Positions 13,855 to 30,183 are shown, counted from the first letter of the stretch. The stretch is 64,000 nt of DNA from Daphnia pulex (GCF_021134715.1 NC_060026.1:14065001-14129000), one strand, 5' to 3'. The notes: generated by a model not told the origin, from the sequence alone. Program-made: numbers and translations.

Positions 13855-14559
13855 CATAGTTGGACCTGTTGTTGTTGCGTCCAACTTAAAGGTTAGTGAT
13901 AATTCGAGAACAACAGGGTTTTGTCACTTTTGTGTCTGTAAATAAGAAGATAAGTGTTCGATTAGAATCTTTAAATGTCAGTTTAATGTCATGGTATTAT
14001 TTGTTTTTGTACGTGGCTATGAACAATTTCTGCTATTTATTGAACAAGGGGATTATAACTTGCGGACTGGTCAAACAGGGAAAGAAACAGAAAACACAAA
14101 TAGATATCAATTGTTGACTCAAATGAACTGCAATTAGTTTAGGGTTTTTTTGTAAGAAAAATAAAAAGACTCGTGAAAGAAAATAGCGCCATATTGGCCT
14201 AGCGTGAATTTAGATATGCAGAATAAATAGGTTCTGTCCTATGTGTTGTCGTTGTTGTGTTATTGGATTTTGTCGTGACATCAACCAAGTTTGTTTGAAT
14301 AAATTTATTCATTTTTCAAGTAGTTGGGGGGGGGGGGGCAGCGAGGCAAACTGGGAGGGACTTAAGGCCGTGAGTCCACGCGATGTTTTCTTCTTCCAGT
14401 ACGGGGTGGATCAATTGCGTATGTGGCAAATCGCCAATAGTTAAGAATTGCCTGGTTCCTTCAATAAGCTTAGTTTGGTCGATACCCAATTTATGTGCAG
14501 AAGAGTAAAATAAAATGAGAGAAACATTTATTTTTAGTTCGGATTGAAACCTGAACTCT
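13855..14559. other. Duplicated 5' flank of C1q copy 1, then unassigned sequence
   Basis: 13855-14230 aligns by eye with 45800-46160 upstream of copy 2 (AACAACAGGGTTTTGT, AATGTCAGTTTAATGTC, AACAAGGGGATTA). A 12-G run lies near 14327. The rest has no recognised content. A 73-residue open frame here is not conserved with copy 2. Confidence 0.6.
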
Positions 14560-15410
14560 TTATTATGGATTCCCCTGGAGTCAAATGCGTCGATCGCCAT
14601 AAAGAAAAGGATCCCAGTCGAGTCATCTGGAAAAAAGACGAACCCGGACAATAGATGTGGGTCACCTATACGGTTTGGATATTAACAAAACAACAAATTC
14701 TTAGTAAATAAAACATTCATTTTAATTTATTGCTGACAGGGAGTTTTACACGTTGATGAATCAAGTGTCAAACGTTCTCAAGTCCCAAAGAGTGGGAAAA
14801 GAAGGTAATCGAGTGGCAATTTATGTCCCACCAATTCATGTCCACTCGCTGTCGCCTTAATGCTCGCTTGTTCCCGTATCGGAGTCATTATAGCTGAAAC
14901 TAAGATATAGTTATAGTTATTACTGTTGGCCAAGGGGGGCGAAGTGGCAAGTTAATTGAATTGAAGAAAATGGTTGTGACAGCAGTTGAAATATTTCCGA
15001 CTGTTCTATTCTCGTAGCCAAAAGAATCCTGTTGATTCATCGCCTCTTGACGTCGATCTCGATGAGGTTGGTTTAAAATAATTAATTGTTCTATTGTTCT
15101 GTAACATTAAGCTAACGACAAATTTTTGTCAGGCGATGGTTAAAGAGAGCGGCGAATGTGAACCGGCCGTTTTGGACAGCGAAGATTTGCTGTTTATGCT
15201 CTACACATCCGGCAGCACGGGAAACCCTAAAGGGATTGTTCATTCCCAAGCTGGCTATCTTCTTTATGCGTCGTTGACGCATAGTTTAGTTTTCGATTGC
15301 AAAGAAGGAGACATTTTTGGTTGCGTGGCTGACATTGGATGGATCACGGGCCATTCTTACGTCGTGTACGGCCCGTTGGCCAACGGAGTCACGACTTTGT
15401 GTCTCGATTT
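14560..15410 (+). pseudogene. Broken acetyl-CoA synthetase (AMP-forming) gene fragment
   Basis: Three separated stretches on the plus strand resemble acetyl-CoA synthetase in order. 14566-14650 gives DRHKEKDPSRVIW and DEPGQ, then a stop. 14740-14890 gives the NVLKSQRVGKEGNRVAIY region followed by a frame break. 15132-15405 gives an intact AMP-binding segment with [15 protein letters not shown] and [18 protein letters not shown] splice-acceptor-like TTGTCAG precedes the last piece, so this is a genomic duplicate that kept introns rather than a retrocopy. The N-terminal start, the acetyl-binding middle and the whole C-terminal lysine domain are absent. In-frame stops and loss of about two thirds of the gene make function unlikely. 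Confidence 0.8.
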
Positions 15411-15882
15411 CATTATTCATTTGATCTCAAATACTGACGTTTAGATTTATTTGTAGGTTTATTTAATTTTTCGTTTGTGCCAAGAAGTACTGGCTCTTCC
15501 CTAGCAAGACAGGTTTTCTGATATCGAAAAAAGAAAGGTATAGGGTTGTAGATCTCGTTACGCTGATCGAAGTACTTAAGTAAGATAACTATACCGAAAC
15601 TTTTGTTTGAAATTTTGTTTTTACTCTTGAGCAACATATATTTGTTTTATAATGACTCAAATAGTTACGTCACTATTATAATCCAATTATTCCGTTAAGT
15701 TTAGTTGAATCTATTTGGTTCTTTTGAGAGAAATAATTTTAATTTTGGACGAGGATTATTCCGCTTATTATGATGCTTACATCTTCGATGCGTGATGGCT
15801 CCTCACTGATTGATCAGTTGTCATGACGCCGCTTTTCATGACTCACCTGAAAACTGCCTATTTTTCGTCAGTTTTTATTTAG
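15411..15882. other. No gene recognised between the synthetase fragment and the C1q stub
   Basis: AT-rich sequence with small unconserved open frames. The sequence right after 15410 does not continue acetyl-CoA synthetase. Confidence 0.4.
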
Positions 15883-16075
15883 TCCAACAGATAAAAACCA
15901 ACAGCAAAACAACTTAAGTGAGTGAGAATATATGACATTATTTATTTGTTCGGAATTTGTTTTATATATTAATTTGTTATATAATGATGTTTTTAACTTT
16001 GGACGTGCGTTTCAATTTGTATAAATAGTTCGACTCGTTGTTGCGTTATACTTAAAGGTTACGCTTGATAAATTG
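15883..16075 (-). pseudogene. Stub of a C1q-family gene: first exon and promoter remnant
   Basis: 15883-15925 matches the leader-coding exon of the C1q genes (ATAAAAACCAACAGCAAAAC, read on the minus strand), and 15955-16075 matches their promoter with the TATA-like TATACAAATTG and the GTTGCG/ACTTAAAGGTT flank. The rest of the gene is missing, the ATG region is scrambled, and the homology stops abruptly at about 15883. It marks a third or fourth copying event of the C1q unit. Confidence 0.6.
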
Positions 16076-16516
16076 GTATTTTATTGCGGATGTAAATGAG
16101 TCTTATTTGTGTTTGTATAATATATCCCTGTCGAAAGAAGATAAATTTTCGATTAGAATTTGTAAATATCAGGCTATAATGTGCTCTGGCCCTTCGGTCA
16201 GTTCGGTGATGATTCGGTCGCCGGCGAGGAAAATATTTCGAGAAAAATGCCAACGTCGCACTTGATGAATTTCGTGTCGAAGGTGTTCTGTTGTCTGCTA
16301 CTGTTTTGATCCTAAGACTCGGAAGGAGTGTGCAGTCTTATTTATACCGTTTATACGTCTATCAATTGATTTTCTAAAACAGTACAACTTATTTCCCAAT
16401 ATGCTAATTTAGGGAACAGTAGCGTTTGAATATCTGCGCGTCTACTAGAATTTCATTCATTCAAATACGACCGATTGCCGTTTTATACCTTCTGAGCGAA
16501 GATTTGACAACAGATA

Positions 16517-21870
<5,354 letters not shown>

Positions 21871-22280
21871 AAGTTTCGTCCGCTCTTCCACATTACGTAA
21901 TGAATCAATTTAAAGTGAAATTATCAAAATAATTGTTAACATTTTGGGTATTTTTTTTTCGAATCTTTTTCCGAATCCACCAAAAATTCTCTTTACATTT
22001 TTTTTATCGTGCAAATCATGAGCTCTTACAAAAGGCAATTAGTAAAATAAGGTGTAATAGAAAACTAGTCTCTGTCGGATGGATGTTGAAGTATTTTCAA
22101 TTGATAGAAGCCATTCAATTCCCTCTCTTTGTTGATGAATAAATCATGTAAATCGTATAGTTCGAGTGTTAACGTTTCCAACAATTGTATATTCCATCCA
22201 ATCCATTTTTATGATTCTACTATTTTTATAATAATTGGTTAAACCGGGCTCTCTGTATTTTAATATTGCGTATTGATTTA
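21871..22280. other. 3' flanks of ABCC10 (+) and V-ATPase D copy A (-)
   Basis: The two genes converge. The sequence is AT-rich, with a poly-T run near 21951 and no coding content. Confidence 0.5.
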
Positions 22281-23267
22281 TTAGAACATGATATCTTCGT
22301 CGTATTCTTCAATTAAGCTCGCTGGCTTTTCCTGTTTCTTAGCAAGGCTTGCGGCCAATGCGGCTTCTTTTTTGCTGCGCAAAATCTTCTTCTTATCTTG
22401 AATCTTCTTCAGTCTAAATAACGAATTTTAACTGATTTTAGGGGTGTGACTATGCGATTTTAATCGATATGGTCTACCTGTAAAATTCTTCACGCTCCAT
22501 CTCGTCCAGTTCGGAGATGATGTAGGCCAATGTGCGCTCGATTCTCGGGATGATGACTAGTTTTAGATATTTGTTTAATTTAATTTTTATGTAGTACTTT
22601 AGTAGATACTGTACTGACCGTGTTCGATGGCATTGACACGTCGATTGGTGACTTTAATGGCTTTGTCTAGAGTGATGAAAGACGTTTGCATGGAAGCCAA
22701 ATCCACCAGTAATTTAACAGCTTGTAGGTAACATTTCTTCATCTTGGCCAATTGCTGGCCACCGCGAGCGATTCCAGTCAACTCGTAGCGATCAGCTCCG
22801 TCGACGTTGCTCTCAAAGACGGGCAGATTGATACCGGCTACGTTGTCCTTTCTGGAGGTTATTCTCACCTGAGCCGTGGAGACATTCTGGATGACGTACT
22901 GATTGATGTCTCCTGTTTGGAATTTGACTTCAGCAAGGGAGAAGGCCGCCTCTTTCATGACTTCGCCAACCATTTGCTTAGTCTGTTGAATACAAGATAC
23001 AAGGTATAGTACATCATCTATGCATTATAGTAATTCAATTATAATTTACGTCAATGATTTTCTTCAAAATGGACCGGAATCGAATTTTCAGAGCTTCGAC
23101 TTTCTTCTTCAAAAGACGATGTCCCGTTTCGGCTCCCTTCAAACGAATTTTCATGCCAGCCTGCGCTCTGTTTTAAAACCAGTATTAATTATTTTATATT
23201 ATTTTAAGTAATCAATTGGAACTTACCCTCGAGATGGGAAAATAGCGATCTTGTCCTTTCCCGACAT
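22281..23267 (-). CDS. ATP6V1D: V-type proton ATPase subunit D, copy A, 244 aa
   Basis: Five exons on the minus strand: 23227-23267, 23050-23167, 22619-22982, 22478-22556, 22281-22413. The protein begins [18 protein letters not shown] and shows the family blocks [59 protein letters not shown] and [20 protein letters not shown], ending YDEDIMF. Subunit D is the central rotor stalk of the V1 sector: two long helices inside the A3B3 head that couple ATP hydrolysis to rotation of the proton ring in lysosomes and other acid compartments. Length equals the human protein within a few residues. It is the first of three tandem copies and shares exon phases exactly with copy B, from which it differs by few residues in the central helix region, so the A/B split is recent or maintained by conversion. 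Confidence 0.95.
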
Positions 23268-23365
23268 GGTTCTGATTTGGAGTACTTTGGTTGTAACAGC
23301 TGTGTGGCAGAACAAGGAAAAAATTGACTCTTTTGTCTCTTGTGATCGTCTAAAATTCGTGAAAT

Positions 23366-23373
23366 TCACATGA
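23366..23373. promoter_or_regulatory. TCACATGA E-box upstream of V-ATPase D copy A
   Basis: The octamer lies about 100 bp before the ATG. A related GCGCGTGAC follows at about 23395. Equivalent elements stand before copies B and C. TCACATGA is the M-box form bound by MITF/TFE-type factors, known regulators of V-ATPase genes in animals; use here is inferred. Confidence 0.5.
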
Positions 23374-23735
23374 CTTGTGACTTTACAGACTAGAGCGCGT
23401 GACATTTGGTTGCATTTTTCGAGATACGACCAGAAAATGTATCTGTACCAGGTATAAAAAGGAACTAAAACAAGTGCGCTCTGTTCATTCCGAGTCAAAA
23501 CCCCCGCAATTGTGAACAGACACAGTATTCATTGGTGAAAACCATTTGAATCAAAAATTTTTTTTCTGTATCAATTTAGGCATTTTAAATGAGCGGTAGC
23601 TTAAAGCATTGAAACTTCGTCGAAAATGAACGGTTAGTGACTCCTCAATTTTAGTATATTGTTATGATTCTACTTAATAGTTTTACAAACCGTGCCGTTT
23701 CAAATTGAAATAATATTTTAACAATTTATGTTTTT

Positions 23736-24739
23736 TTAGAACATGATATCATCGTCTTGCTCTTCAATCAGACTTGCTGGATCGGGCTGGTTCTTAAGAC
23801 GGTAAGCGGCTTTTGCGGCTTCGGCTTTACCGCGGGCAATCTTCTTCTTATCTTGAATCTTTTTTAGTCTGATTTTGTTTTGAACATAAGTAAGTAAGCT
23901 GTTGATTATGCAAAATTTAAGTAAGGACAAGTTACCGATAGAATTCTTCGCGCTCAAGTTCGTCCAGTTCGGAGATGATGTAGGCTAGTGTCCGCTCGAT
24001 TTTCGGGATAATTACTGTAAAGTCGTAGTGATCAGGAAATTAATTTAATGTATCAAGGGTTGTATCTTGCAAATGAACTGACCATGTTCGATAGCATTGA
24101 CACGCCTATTAGTGATTTTAATGGCTGTATCTAGAGTGATGAAAGACGTTTGCATGGAAGCCAAATCCACTAGTAATTTGACAGCTTGTTGGTAGCATTT
24201 CTTCATCTTGGTCAATTGCTGGCCACCGCGAGCGATTCCAGTCAACTCGTAGCGATCAGCTCCGTCGATCATACTCTCAAAGACGGGTAGGTTGACACCG
24301 GCCACATTGTCCTTCCTGGACGATACTCGTACTTGAGCTGTGGAAACATTCTGCAGCACGTACTGGTTAATGTCTCCTGTCTGGAATTTGACTTCAGCAA
24401 GAGAGAAGGCCGCTTCTTTCATCACATCGCCAACCATTTCTTTCGTCTGTTATTATCCCCGGTCAACGGAAAATTAAGTATTTTAAACCAATTGAAAATA
24501 TACATAGGAATCATTTTACCTCGATGATTTTTTTCAAGATGGAACGAAATCGTAGTTGCATAGCATCAGCTTTCTTCTTCAGAAGCCTGTGGCCCGTTTC
24601 GGCACCCTTCAGGCGAGCCTTCATGCCTGTCTGGGCACTATTAGGCTAATTATTTACCCCATTTCATCAATTCAAAGTTAAATTAGTTAGAAACTTACCC
24701 TCGAGACGGAAAAATAGCAATCTTATCCTTTCCAGACAT
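23736..24739 (-). CDS. ATP6V1D: V-type proton ATPase subunit D, copy B, 244 aa
   Basis: Five exons with the same sizes as copy A: 24699-24739, 24520-24637, 24083-24446, 23936-24014, 23736-23868. The central exon differs from copy A mainly at conservative sites (for example [13 protein letters not shown] against [34 protein letters not shown]). The C-terminal exon has diverged more: [22 protein letters not shown] then [10 protein letters not shown]. Exon 2 contains [14 protein letters not shown]. All coiled-coil and head-contact segments are intact and no stop interrupts it, so it should make a working rotor stalk. Only the C-terminal tail, which differs most, might give isoform-specific behaviour. 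It shares orientation and spacing (about 470 bp) with copy A. Confidence 0.95.
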
Positions 24740-24841
24740 AGCTGCTTACTCTTGGATATCACTTGTGTTTCTGACTTTAGCCTCCCCTCAGCTGACAAAA
24801 GAGAAATATGGGGATCCGAATGCCTTGTGATCGCCCATAAG

Positions 24842-24849
24842 TCACATGA
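24842..24849. promoter_or_regulatory. TCACATGA E-box upstream of V-ATPase D copy B
   Basis: About 100 bp before the ATG of copy B, within a CTTGTGATCG...TCACATGA context also seen before copy A; a GCGCGTGAC follows at about 24878. The retained order of elements suggests the promoter was copied with the gene. Confidence 0.5.
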
Positions 24850-25228
24850 TATTCTCCTGTATGGTCCTGTAGCCTAGCGCGTGACTTGATTACGGTCCGA
24901 GATAAGACTAAACAATTCAATCTCAACAGGTGACGCGATAGCGCTGCAGCCAGAGCGGAAAGTTTCATTTCTAGTCGGACACTCCAAACAGACGGAAGGT
25001 TTTTGAAGAAAGTGCATCAAGAAGAATCAAAACGAAACATGTTTGAATCGAAAGTGTAAATTGCAATTAGTTATCTTTTTCTGTGGCTACACCAACAACA
25101 CCAATATAAGGTAAGGAATGAACAAAACAATAGCAGTCACAATAATAGACTTGCACATCAAAAACTATTCGACATAGATTCGGATAATATCGCGCCTAAT
25201 TATTATTTTTCTTTGTCGTCTTTTTTGT

Positions 25229-26337
25229 TCAGAAAAGAACATCCTCGTCATGTGCGTCATCGAGTATGTTGGCTGCTTCGTCTTCAATTTTCCCTTCAGC
25301 TTTACGTTTTGCCTTCTCCAGCTCAGCCTTGGCACGTGATATGCGCTTCTTATCTTGGATTTTCTTCAACCTTTTAAAAAGAGCAACGCCCTTAAATGGC
25401 TGGCGAGTATTTTGAATAATTGTAATAAATACCGGTAGAATTCTTCACGTTCTAGCTCGTCAAGTTCTGAAATGATGTAGGCCAGTGTCCGTTCAATACG
25501 AGGTATGATCACTTAATAGTTCAAGAAATAAAGTTTTACTTATTGACCAATTTGTTTAGATGAAAATGCATTTTACCGTGCTCGATGGCGTTTACTCTTC
25601 TATTGGTCACCTTGATCACCTTGTCGAGCGTGATGAATGACGTCTGCAGAGAGGCAAGCTCCACTAATAGTGTAACAGCTTTCTGGTAGTTTTTCTTCAG
25701 CTTACCCAGCTGTTGACCTCCTCTAGCCAAACCTGCCAGCTCATACGTATCACTACCATCCTGGTAGCTCTCAAACACTGGCAAATTCACACCTGGACAC
25801 AACATAATAGTATTTTAAAGCAATTATTTTTGGATGATTTCAAAATTATTTACCTGCCACATTGTCTTTTTTAGACCTGACTTTGATCTGAGCCTTTGTG
25901 ACGTTTTGCAGTACTACCTGATTGAAGTCACCAGTTGCAAATTTGGCTTCAGCAAGTGAAAATGCAGCTTCCTTCATCACATCTCCCATTAGTACTTTTG
26001 TCTGAAACATTGAGTAATAATTATTTTGTAATGCCAAGTAAAGTAGATACTTAATTCCTTTTCAACTTACATCAATGATCTTTTTCAGGATTGAGCGGAA
26101 CCTCATTTGAAGAGCATCTGCCTTCTTTTTAAGAAGACCATGGCCTTTCTGTGCACCGGCAAGCCGATGTTTCATCAAAGTCTGTGCTCTGATTGTGTCA
26201 AGAGAAAGGAATTAAACCAAAAACTTGAAAGTTGTTATTGAGCTCTAATATGTTCTAAATTACAACTGAATCGTCTTAAAGATAAATATGACATACCCTC
26301 GAGAAGGAAAAATGGCAATTTTGTCTTTTCCCGACAT
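25229..26337 (-). CDS. ATP6V1D: V-type proton ATPase subunit D, copy C, diverged, 247 aa
   Basis: Six exons: 26297-26337, 26071-26188, 25854-26001, 25577-25792, 25433-25511, 25229-25370. Against copies A and B it has an extra 61 bp intron splitting the large central exon (148 + 216 = 364 nt, the same total). The protein is clearly the same family ([46 protein letters not shown]), but differs in many places: exon 2 reads [26 protein letters not shown] where A and B have the standard [10 protein letters not shown] form, and the tail ends DEDVLF. The unusual [10 protein letters not shown] stretch sits in the N-terminal helix near the catalytic head. It is intact, so probably an expressed older paralogue, possibly tissue-restricted. 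The extra intron may be a gain in C or a loss before the A/B split. Confidence 0.93.
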
Positions 26338-26436
26338 TGTGTGATTAAAACTGGATCTGAATAATACAATACAAACGAATAGGGTTCGTAAGAGGGTTTA
26401 GTGTGTGGTTACCGAATTTTGACAAGAATCATCTGA

Positions 26437-26444
26437 TCATGTGA
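26437..26444. promoter_or_regulatory. TCATGTGA E-box upstream of V-ATPase D copy C
   Basis: Reverse complement of the octamer found before copies A and B, again about 100 bp before the ATG. Surrounding sequence is otherwise unlike A and B, so retention of this octamer is notable. Confidence 0.5.
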
Positions 26445-26708
26445 CAACAAGAGAAGGAAGAGAGGGGGAGGAGCAAATGAGCTTTCAAATCCATCTGGCG
26501 ATAGAAGGATGAAACATATTTACGTAATAAGTCTGAATCGGAAAATGAATTGCGAGAACATTGGAATGTTTAATTCGAGCATTTATTCAGAAAACCAGAA
26601 AATTGACACACAGACATAAAGTTTGTTTAACACTTAGGAAGGTACATTCATAAGGGCATTCACGAAACCATGTTATAGAGAATAGGAAAATGAACAGTGA
26701 ATATGAAA

Positions 26709-27315
26709 TTATTTCAGTTTTGACTTCTTGCTCCCTCTTTTATTTATATGTCTGGATTTTGAAACTTTTCCTAACTTATCACCATTGACCCCCTCTAAAC
26801 CGAGAAAATCTCTGCTGTTTTCGTCACTTCCACTCATTCCTGCTTGTGATTCAGTTTCACTGCTTCGTTCTGCTCTCTCAGAATTCAGATCAATGATCCC
26901 GCTCACAGCCTAGGTTTGAAAGAAATTTTATTTCTGTTAATTCAGTAGAAGTGTCATGCAATTCTACCGCCATAGAAGTAATTGAAGACTTGGAGAAAAG
27001 TCTTTCATTTTCCTTGAATTTCCTGTTCCTTTTGTCAGATGAAGGGTTTGACAGTTTGCTAGTACTGTTTAAATAACGGTCCCATCCTCGAATAATATTT
27101 CCGTAAAGCTGTGTATCTTCCAGGTAACTACCTTCGAATGCATAAATTTGTCTTTCCAAGTTGGCTAGGGTTTCCTACAAAACACAAATATAAACAATGA
27201 AGTAGGCAGTTTTTAAGGTTAAATTTGAATTCATTCTTACGGCGACTTCGATTCTTCGTTTGACGAGGTCAGAAAGTTCAGATCGTAAATCGGAGCTGGA
27301 TGTATTTTTAGTCAT
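26709..27315 (-). CDS. MEAF6: MEAF6/Eaf6 homologue, 160 aa
   Basis: Three exons on the minus strand: 27241-27315, 26968-27174, 26709-26909, phase 0 throughout. Residues 9-60 form the conserved Eaf6 helix with [20 protein letters not shown] followed by [19 protein letters not shown] and [12 protein letters not shown], nearly identical to human MEAF6; then [20 protein letters not shown]. The tail is acidic then basic ([12 protein letters not shown], ending SKKSKLK). MEAF6 is a small subunit of the NuA4/TIP60 and HBO1/MOZ histone acetyltransferase complexes and acts in the nucleus. Length is slightly below the human 191-201. The gene starts 126 bp from HDAC8 on the other strand, which implies a shared promoter. 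Identification is secure. Confidence 0.95.
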
Positions 27316-27441
27316 TTTACAAGCCAAAATTTCGCCCTTTTCTTTTGTTGTTCAGGCGATGCTGGCGGCCATTTAATTTCGGGTTTCTTTATTGTCCGCC
27401 ATGTCGCTAGTGAACGTGGCGGTGCAGACAACGTTATTCAA
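27316..27441. promoter_or_regulatory. Divergent promoter shared by MEAF6 (-) and HDAC8 (+)
   Basis: Only 126 bp separate the two start codons, so both 5' untranslated regions and the core promoters must fit here or overlap the genes. No TATA box is visible; the region is richer in G+C than its surroundings and contains GGCGGCCATTT near 27364. An ATG at 27401 opens a 33-codon frame that overlaps the HDAC8 start out of frame. Confidence 0.7.
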
Positions 27442-29318
27442 ATGGCGGGTATACTGCCGGACGAAAAAAAGAGCTGTGATGATAACGAGGAAAAAATCAT
27501 AAAATGTCCCCCTAAATCTAAAATTGGCTATGTATATTCACCGGAATTAATTCATCAATGTAATAGAGTACCAAACCTGAAGAACAGGGTAACATTTTTT
27601 TTCCATTCACCACTAAAAAATGTCACAGTTAAATTTTGACATACTTAAGCATTATGTACAACTAACTTTCAATAGTACATATAACGTATTTTGATCTCAC
27701 TTTTGCTTTGTTTCTTTTCAGGCCTCATTAGTTCATCATTTGCTGGAATCTTATGGACTCTTAGATCATGTCTTGCTTTTAAACTGTGATAAAGTTAATG
27801 ATGACGTCTTTCAAGGATTTCATTCTGCCGATTACATTGAATTCCTCAAAGGTGATGTGGATGTAGAGGATGAATCCAGTGAGGAATATGGTTTAGGTAA
27901 TATGAATATGGAAACATGTAATGGAAATGTTAATTTATCACATTAAAATCTAATCAAGGATTTGACTGCCCCCCACTTGACAAGCTTGATGACTTTATCT
28001 CTGTGATAGCTGGTGGATCTGTAGCAGGAGCCAAAGCACTTGTTTCTGGATCTGTTGATGTGGCAGTAAATTTCTGTGGAGGCTGGCATCACGCTCAGAG
28101 AGATTGTGCATCAGGATTCTGCTACATCAATGACTGTACAATAATTTAATATTTTTATAATGAAAACACAAGGTAAAACTATTGGATTTTCAGGTGTTCT
28201 TGCCATCCTAGAATTGGAAAGAAAATTCAAACTCGTACTTTATATTGACTTGGATATTCACCACGGTAAGTCCAACCCTTTTTCAGTGTAAATGTATACA
28301 AGGATTGATACAAACCCATTTTTATTTATTTAAGGAGACGGAGTTGAAAATGCTTTCGCTTACAGCCGCAAAGTGTTTACGCTATCGTTACATAAACATG
28401 AAGAAGGATATTTTCCGGGTACAGGTTCAGTCAACGACACTGGTTTCGGCAGGGGTCGCAACTATTCATGCAATGTTCCACTCAGAGATGGGGCTTGCGA
28501 TGAAACTTTCATCCACGTCTTTCAAACGTATAAATTTTCTTTTGTCTCCTTAAAACCTACAATGTGGTTCATCATCATTCATTCATCTGTGACAAAAGAG
28601 TTTTCCAGGAAGTAATGAAACGTTTTCGTCCGGAAGCAATTGTATGTCAATGTGGAGCAGATGGCCTAGCTAACGATCCATTAGGGACATTTAACTTGAC
28701 ACCCGTTGCATACGCCCGCTGCACCGCTGTCATCCAGAGTTACAAATTACCTACTTTGTACCTTGGCGGAGGCGGTTATCACAAGGCCAACGCGTCCCGT
28801 TGTTTCACTACCATATTGGCAGGTCTACTAGGCGTCGAAATATCATCCGATATCCCGGAACACGAAGTAAAACTTATTGTTGTAAATTTTCTTTATAGTT
28901 ATCCGTTTTCTTTTAATGATTGATTTTTATTGACAGTATTTCAATTGGTACGGGCCGAGCTTCGAGTTAGACGTCAGTCGAGGTCTCCGACGGGACGAAA
29001 ACAGCCCCGACTACATCCGGACTCTTTTACAACAAGTTTTCGGTATGTTGCGTCCTTAGTAGTAGCCTATAGTGCAAAGCAATGCGTGTGTGTGTGTTTT
29101 TCAAGCCTAAATTTAGTTGCAAGAGAGTTGAAATATTTTCGGCATGCCCTTGACTCCTCGCTCCTTCCATCGCGCGGCTCGGTGACACACACACCACACA
29201 CGCACATCGAAACTATATAAATAGACGGGATATATGAAATTTATGTAATACCTAAGAACTCCCTCTCTTCTTCTTCTTCTTGGCAGGCAACTTGGAGCAA
29301 ATCTCTAGCGAGTCGTGA
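27442..29318 (+). CDS. HDAC8: Histone deacetylase 8, class I, 389 aa
   Basis: Eight exons: 27442-27588, 27722-27896, 27959-28135, 28194-28265, 28335-28527, 28599-28866, 28937-29042, 29287-29318. The exon 6 start at 28599 is chosen because it restores FIHVFQTVFQEVMKRF with the human spacing. Catalytic features run nine residues ahead of human HDAC8: H151/H152 in GGWHHA, zinc ligands D187 and H189 in DLDIHHGD and D276 in CGADGLANDP, and the transition-state Tyr315 in GGGGYHKAN. The RAS motif at residues 49-51 keeps the serine that PKA phosphorylates in the human protein. It removes acetyl or acyl groups from lysines, including the cohesin subunit SMC3. There is no long C-terminal extension, typical for HDAC8. 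No substitution at the active site is seen. Confidence 0.95.
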
Positions 29319-30167
29319 ACGTTTTGAATCCATCACATTTCCCTTCGGGCCATTATTGGGATTTTCGAAGGTTTTTTTTTTCTTCTCTTTTTAACTATTA
29401 ACTACATTTTCGACATTTTACGTAATCAATACAAGACGACAGCCGAACGAAATGACGCCAACACTTTTTTCATTTCATAGATTAGCCGATATCGAAATGG
29501 CTATGTCAACATAAACGTCTCCCCCATTTGATTGTTTGACGGGCCTTCACTCGGGAACATTTTGAAATTTCCGTTGAATAAAATTAGACCCAATGGACTC
29601 TCCCCTAAAACAAGGTAAACACAAATAGAAATTCGATTTTCGTGATGGTGCTATTAATCCAAATATGGGCCGTTGTGTAAAGAAGAAAAACGAACAACAG
29701 CTGTGCGGTCTGCCAATGTGTAGAAATCCACCTACGCCGCCGAGCGGTTTCAGATATCAGATTGAAAAGGGCGAGGATTTCAGGTCGGTTTTCCCGACTT
29801 GTCAGATGAGGTCATCGGATGCCGTCACATCCAAAACTTACACACATTTCTTTATCCACTTAACTCATCATCGAAACAGATGATAAAACCATTTGGTGGT
29901 GGGGGGAGACAGAGCTAGGGAAATGAGTATAACAGGCTAATCTTGTATTTGATAATCAAATGACAGGCCTAGCAACCGAGCTTAAGTTTTTATTTCTTTA
30001 TTTCTTTATGTCGTTTTTACAAAAAAATTGTATGTGTGTGTGGGTGGCCTTGTCTAGCAAATTTGGAGTGTCAAAGTCTCTGGATAGTTTTATTATTTTC
30101 CCGGATCGGTTGTTGGGGATTTCTGCGGTGGACGCTAAAAACGGTCTTTTGAAAAATCCTTGAAATT

Positions 30168-30183
30168 GCGCCATCTAGCGGTG
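30168..30183. promoter_or_regulatory. CTCF-like insulator motif
   Basis: GCGCCATCTAGCGGTG; its reverse complement CACCGCTAGATGGCGC fits the animal CTCF core CCRCYAGRKGGCGC. It lies between HDAC8 and the DUSP gene, where a domain border would make sense. Binding is inferred from the motif only. Confidence 0.4.

Noticed and set aside
13896-14117. 73-residue frame upstream of C1q copy 1
   Set aside because: The matching duplicated flank at copy 2 does not keep the frame.
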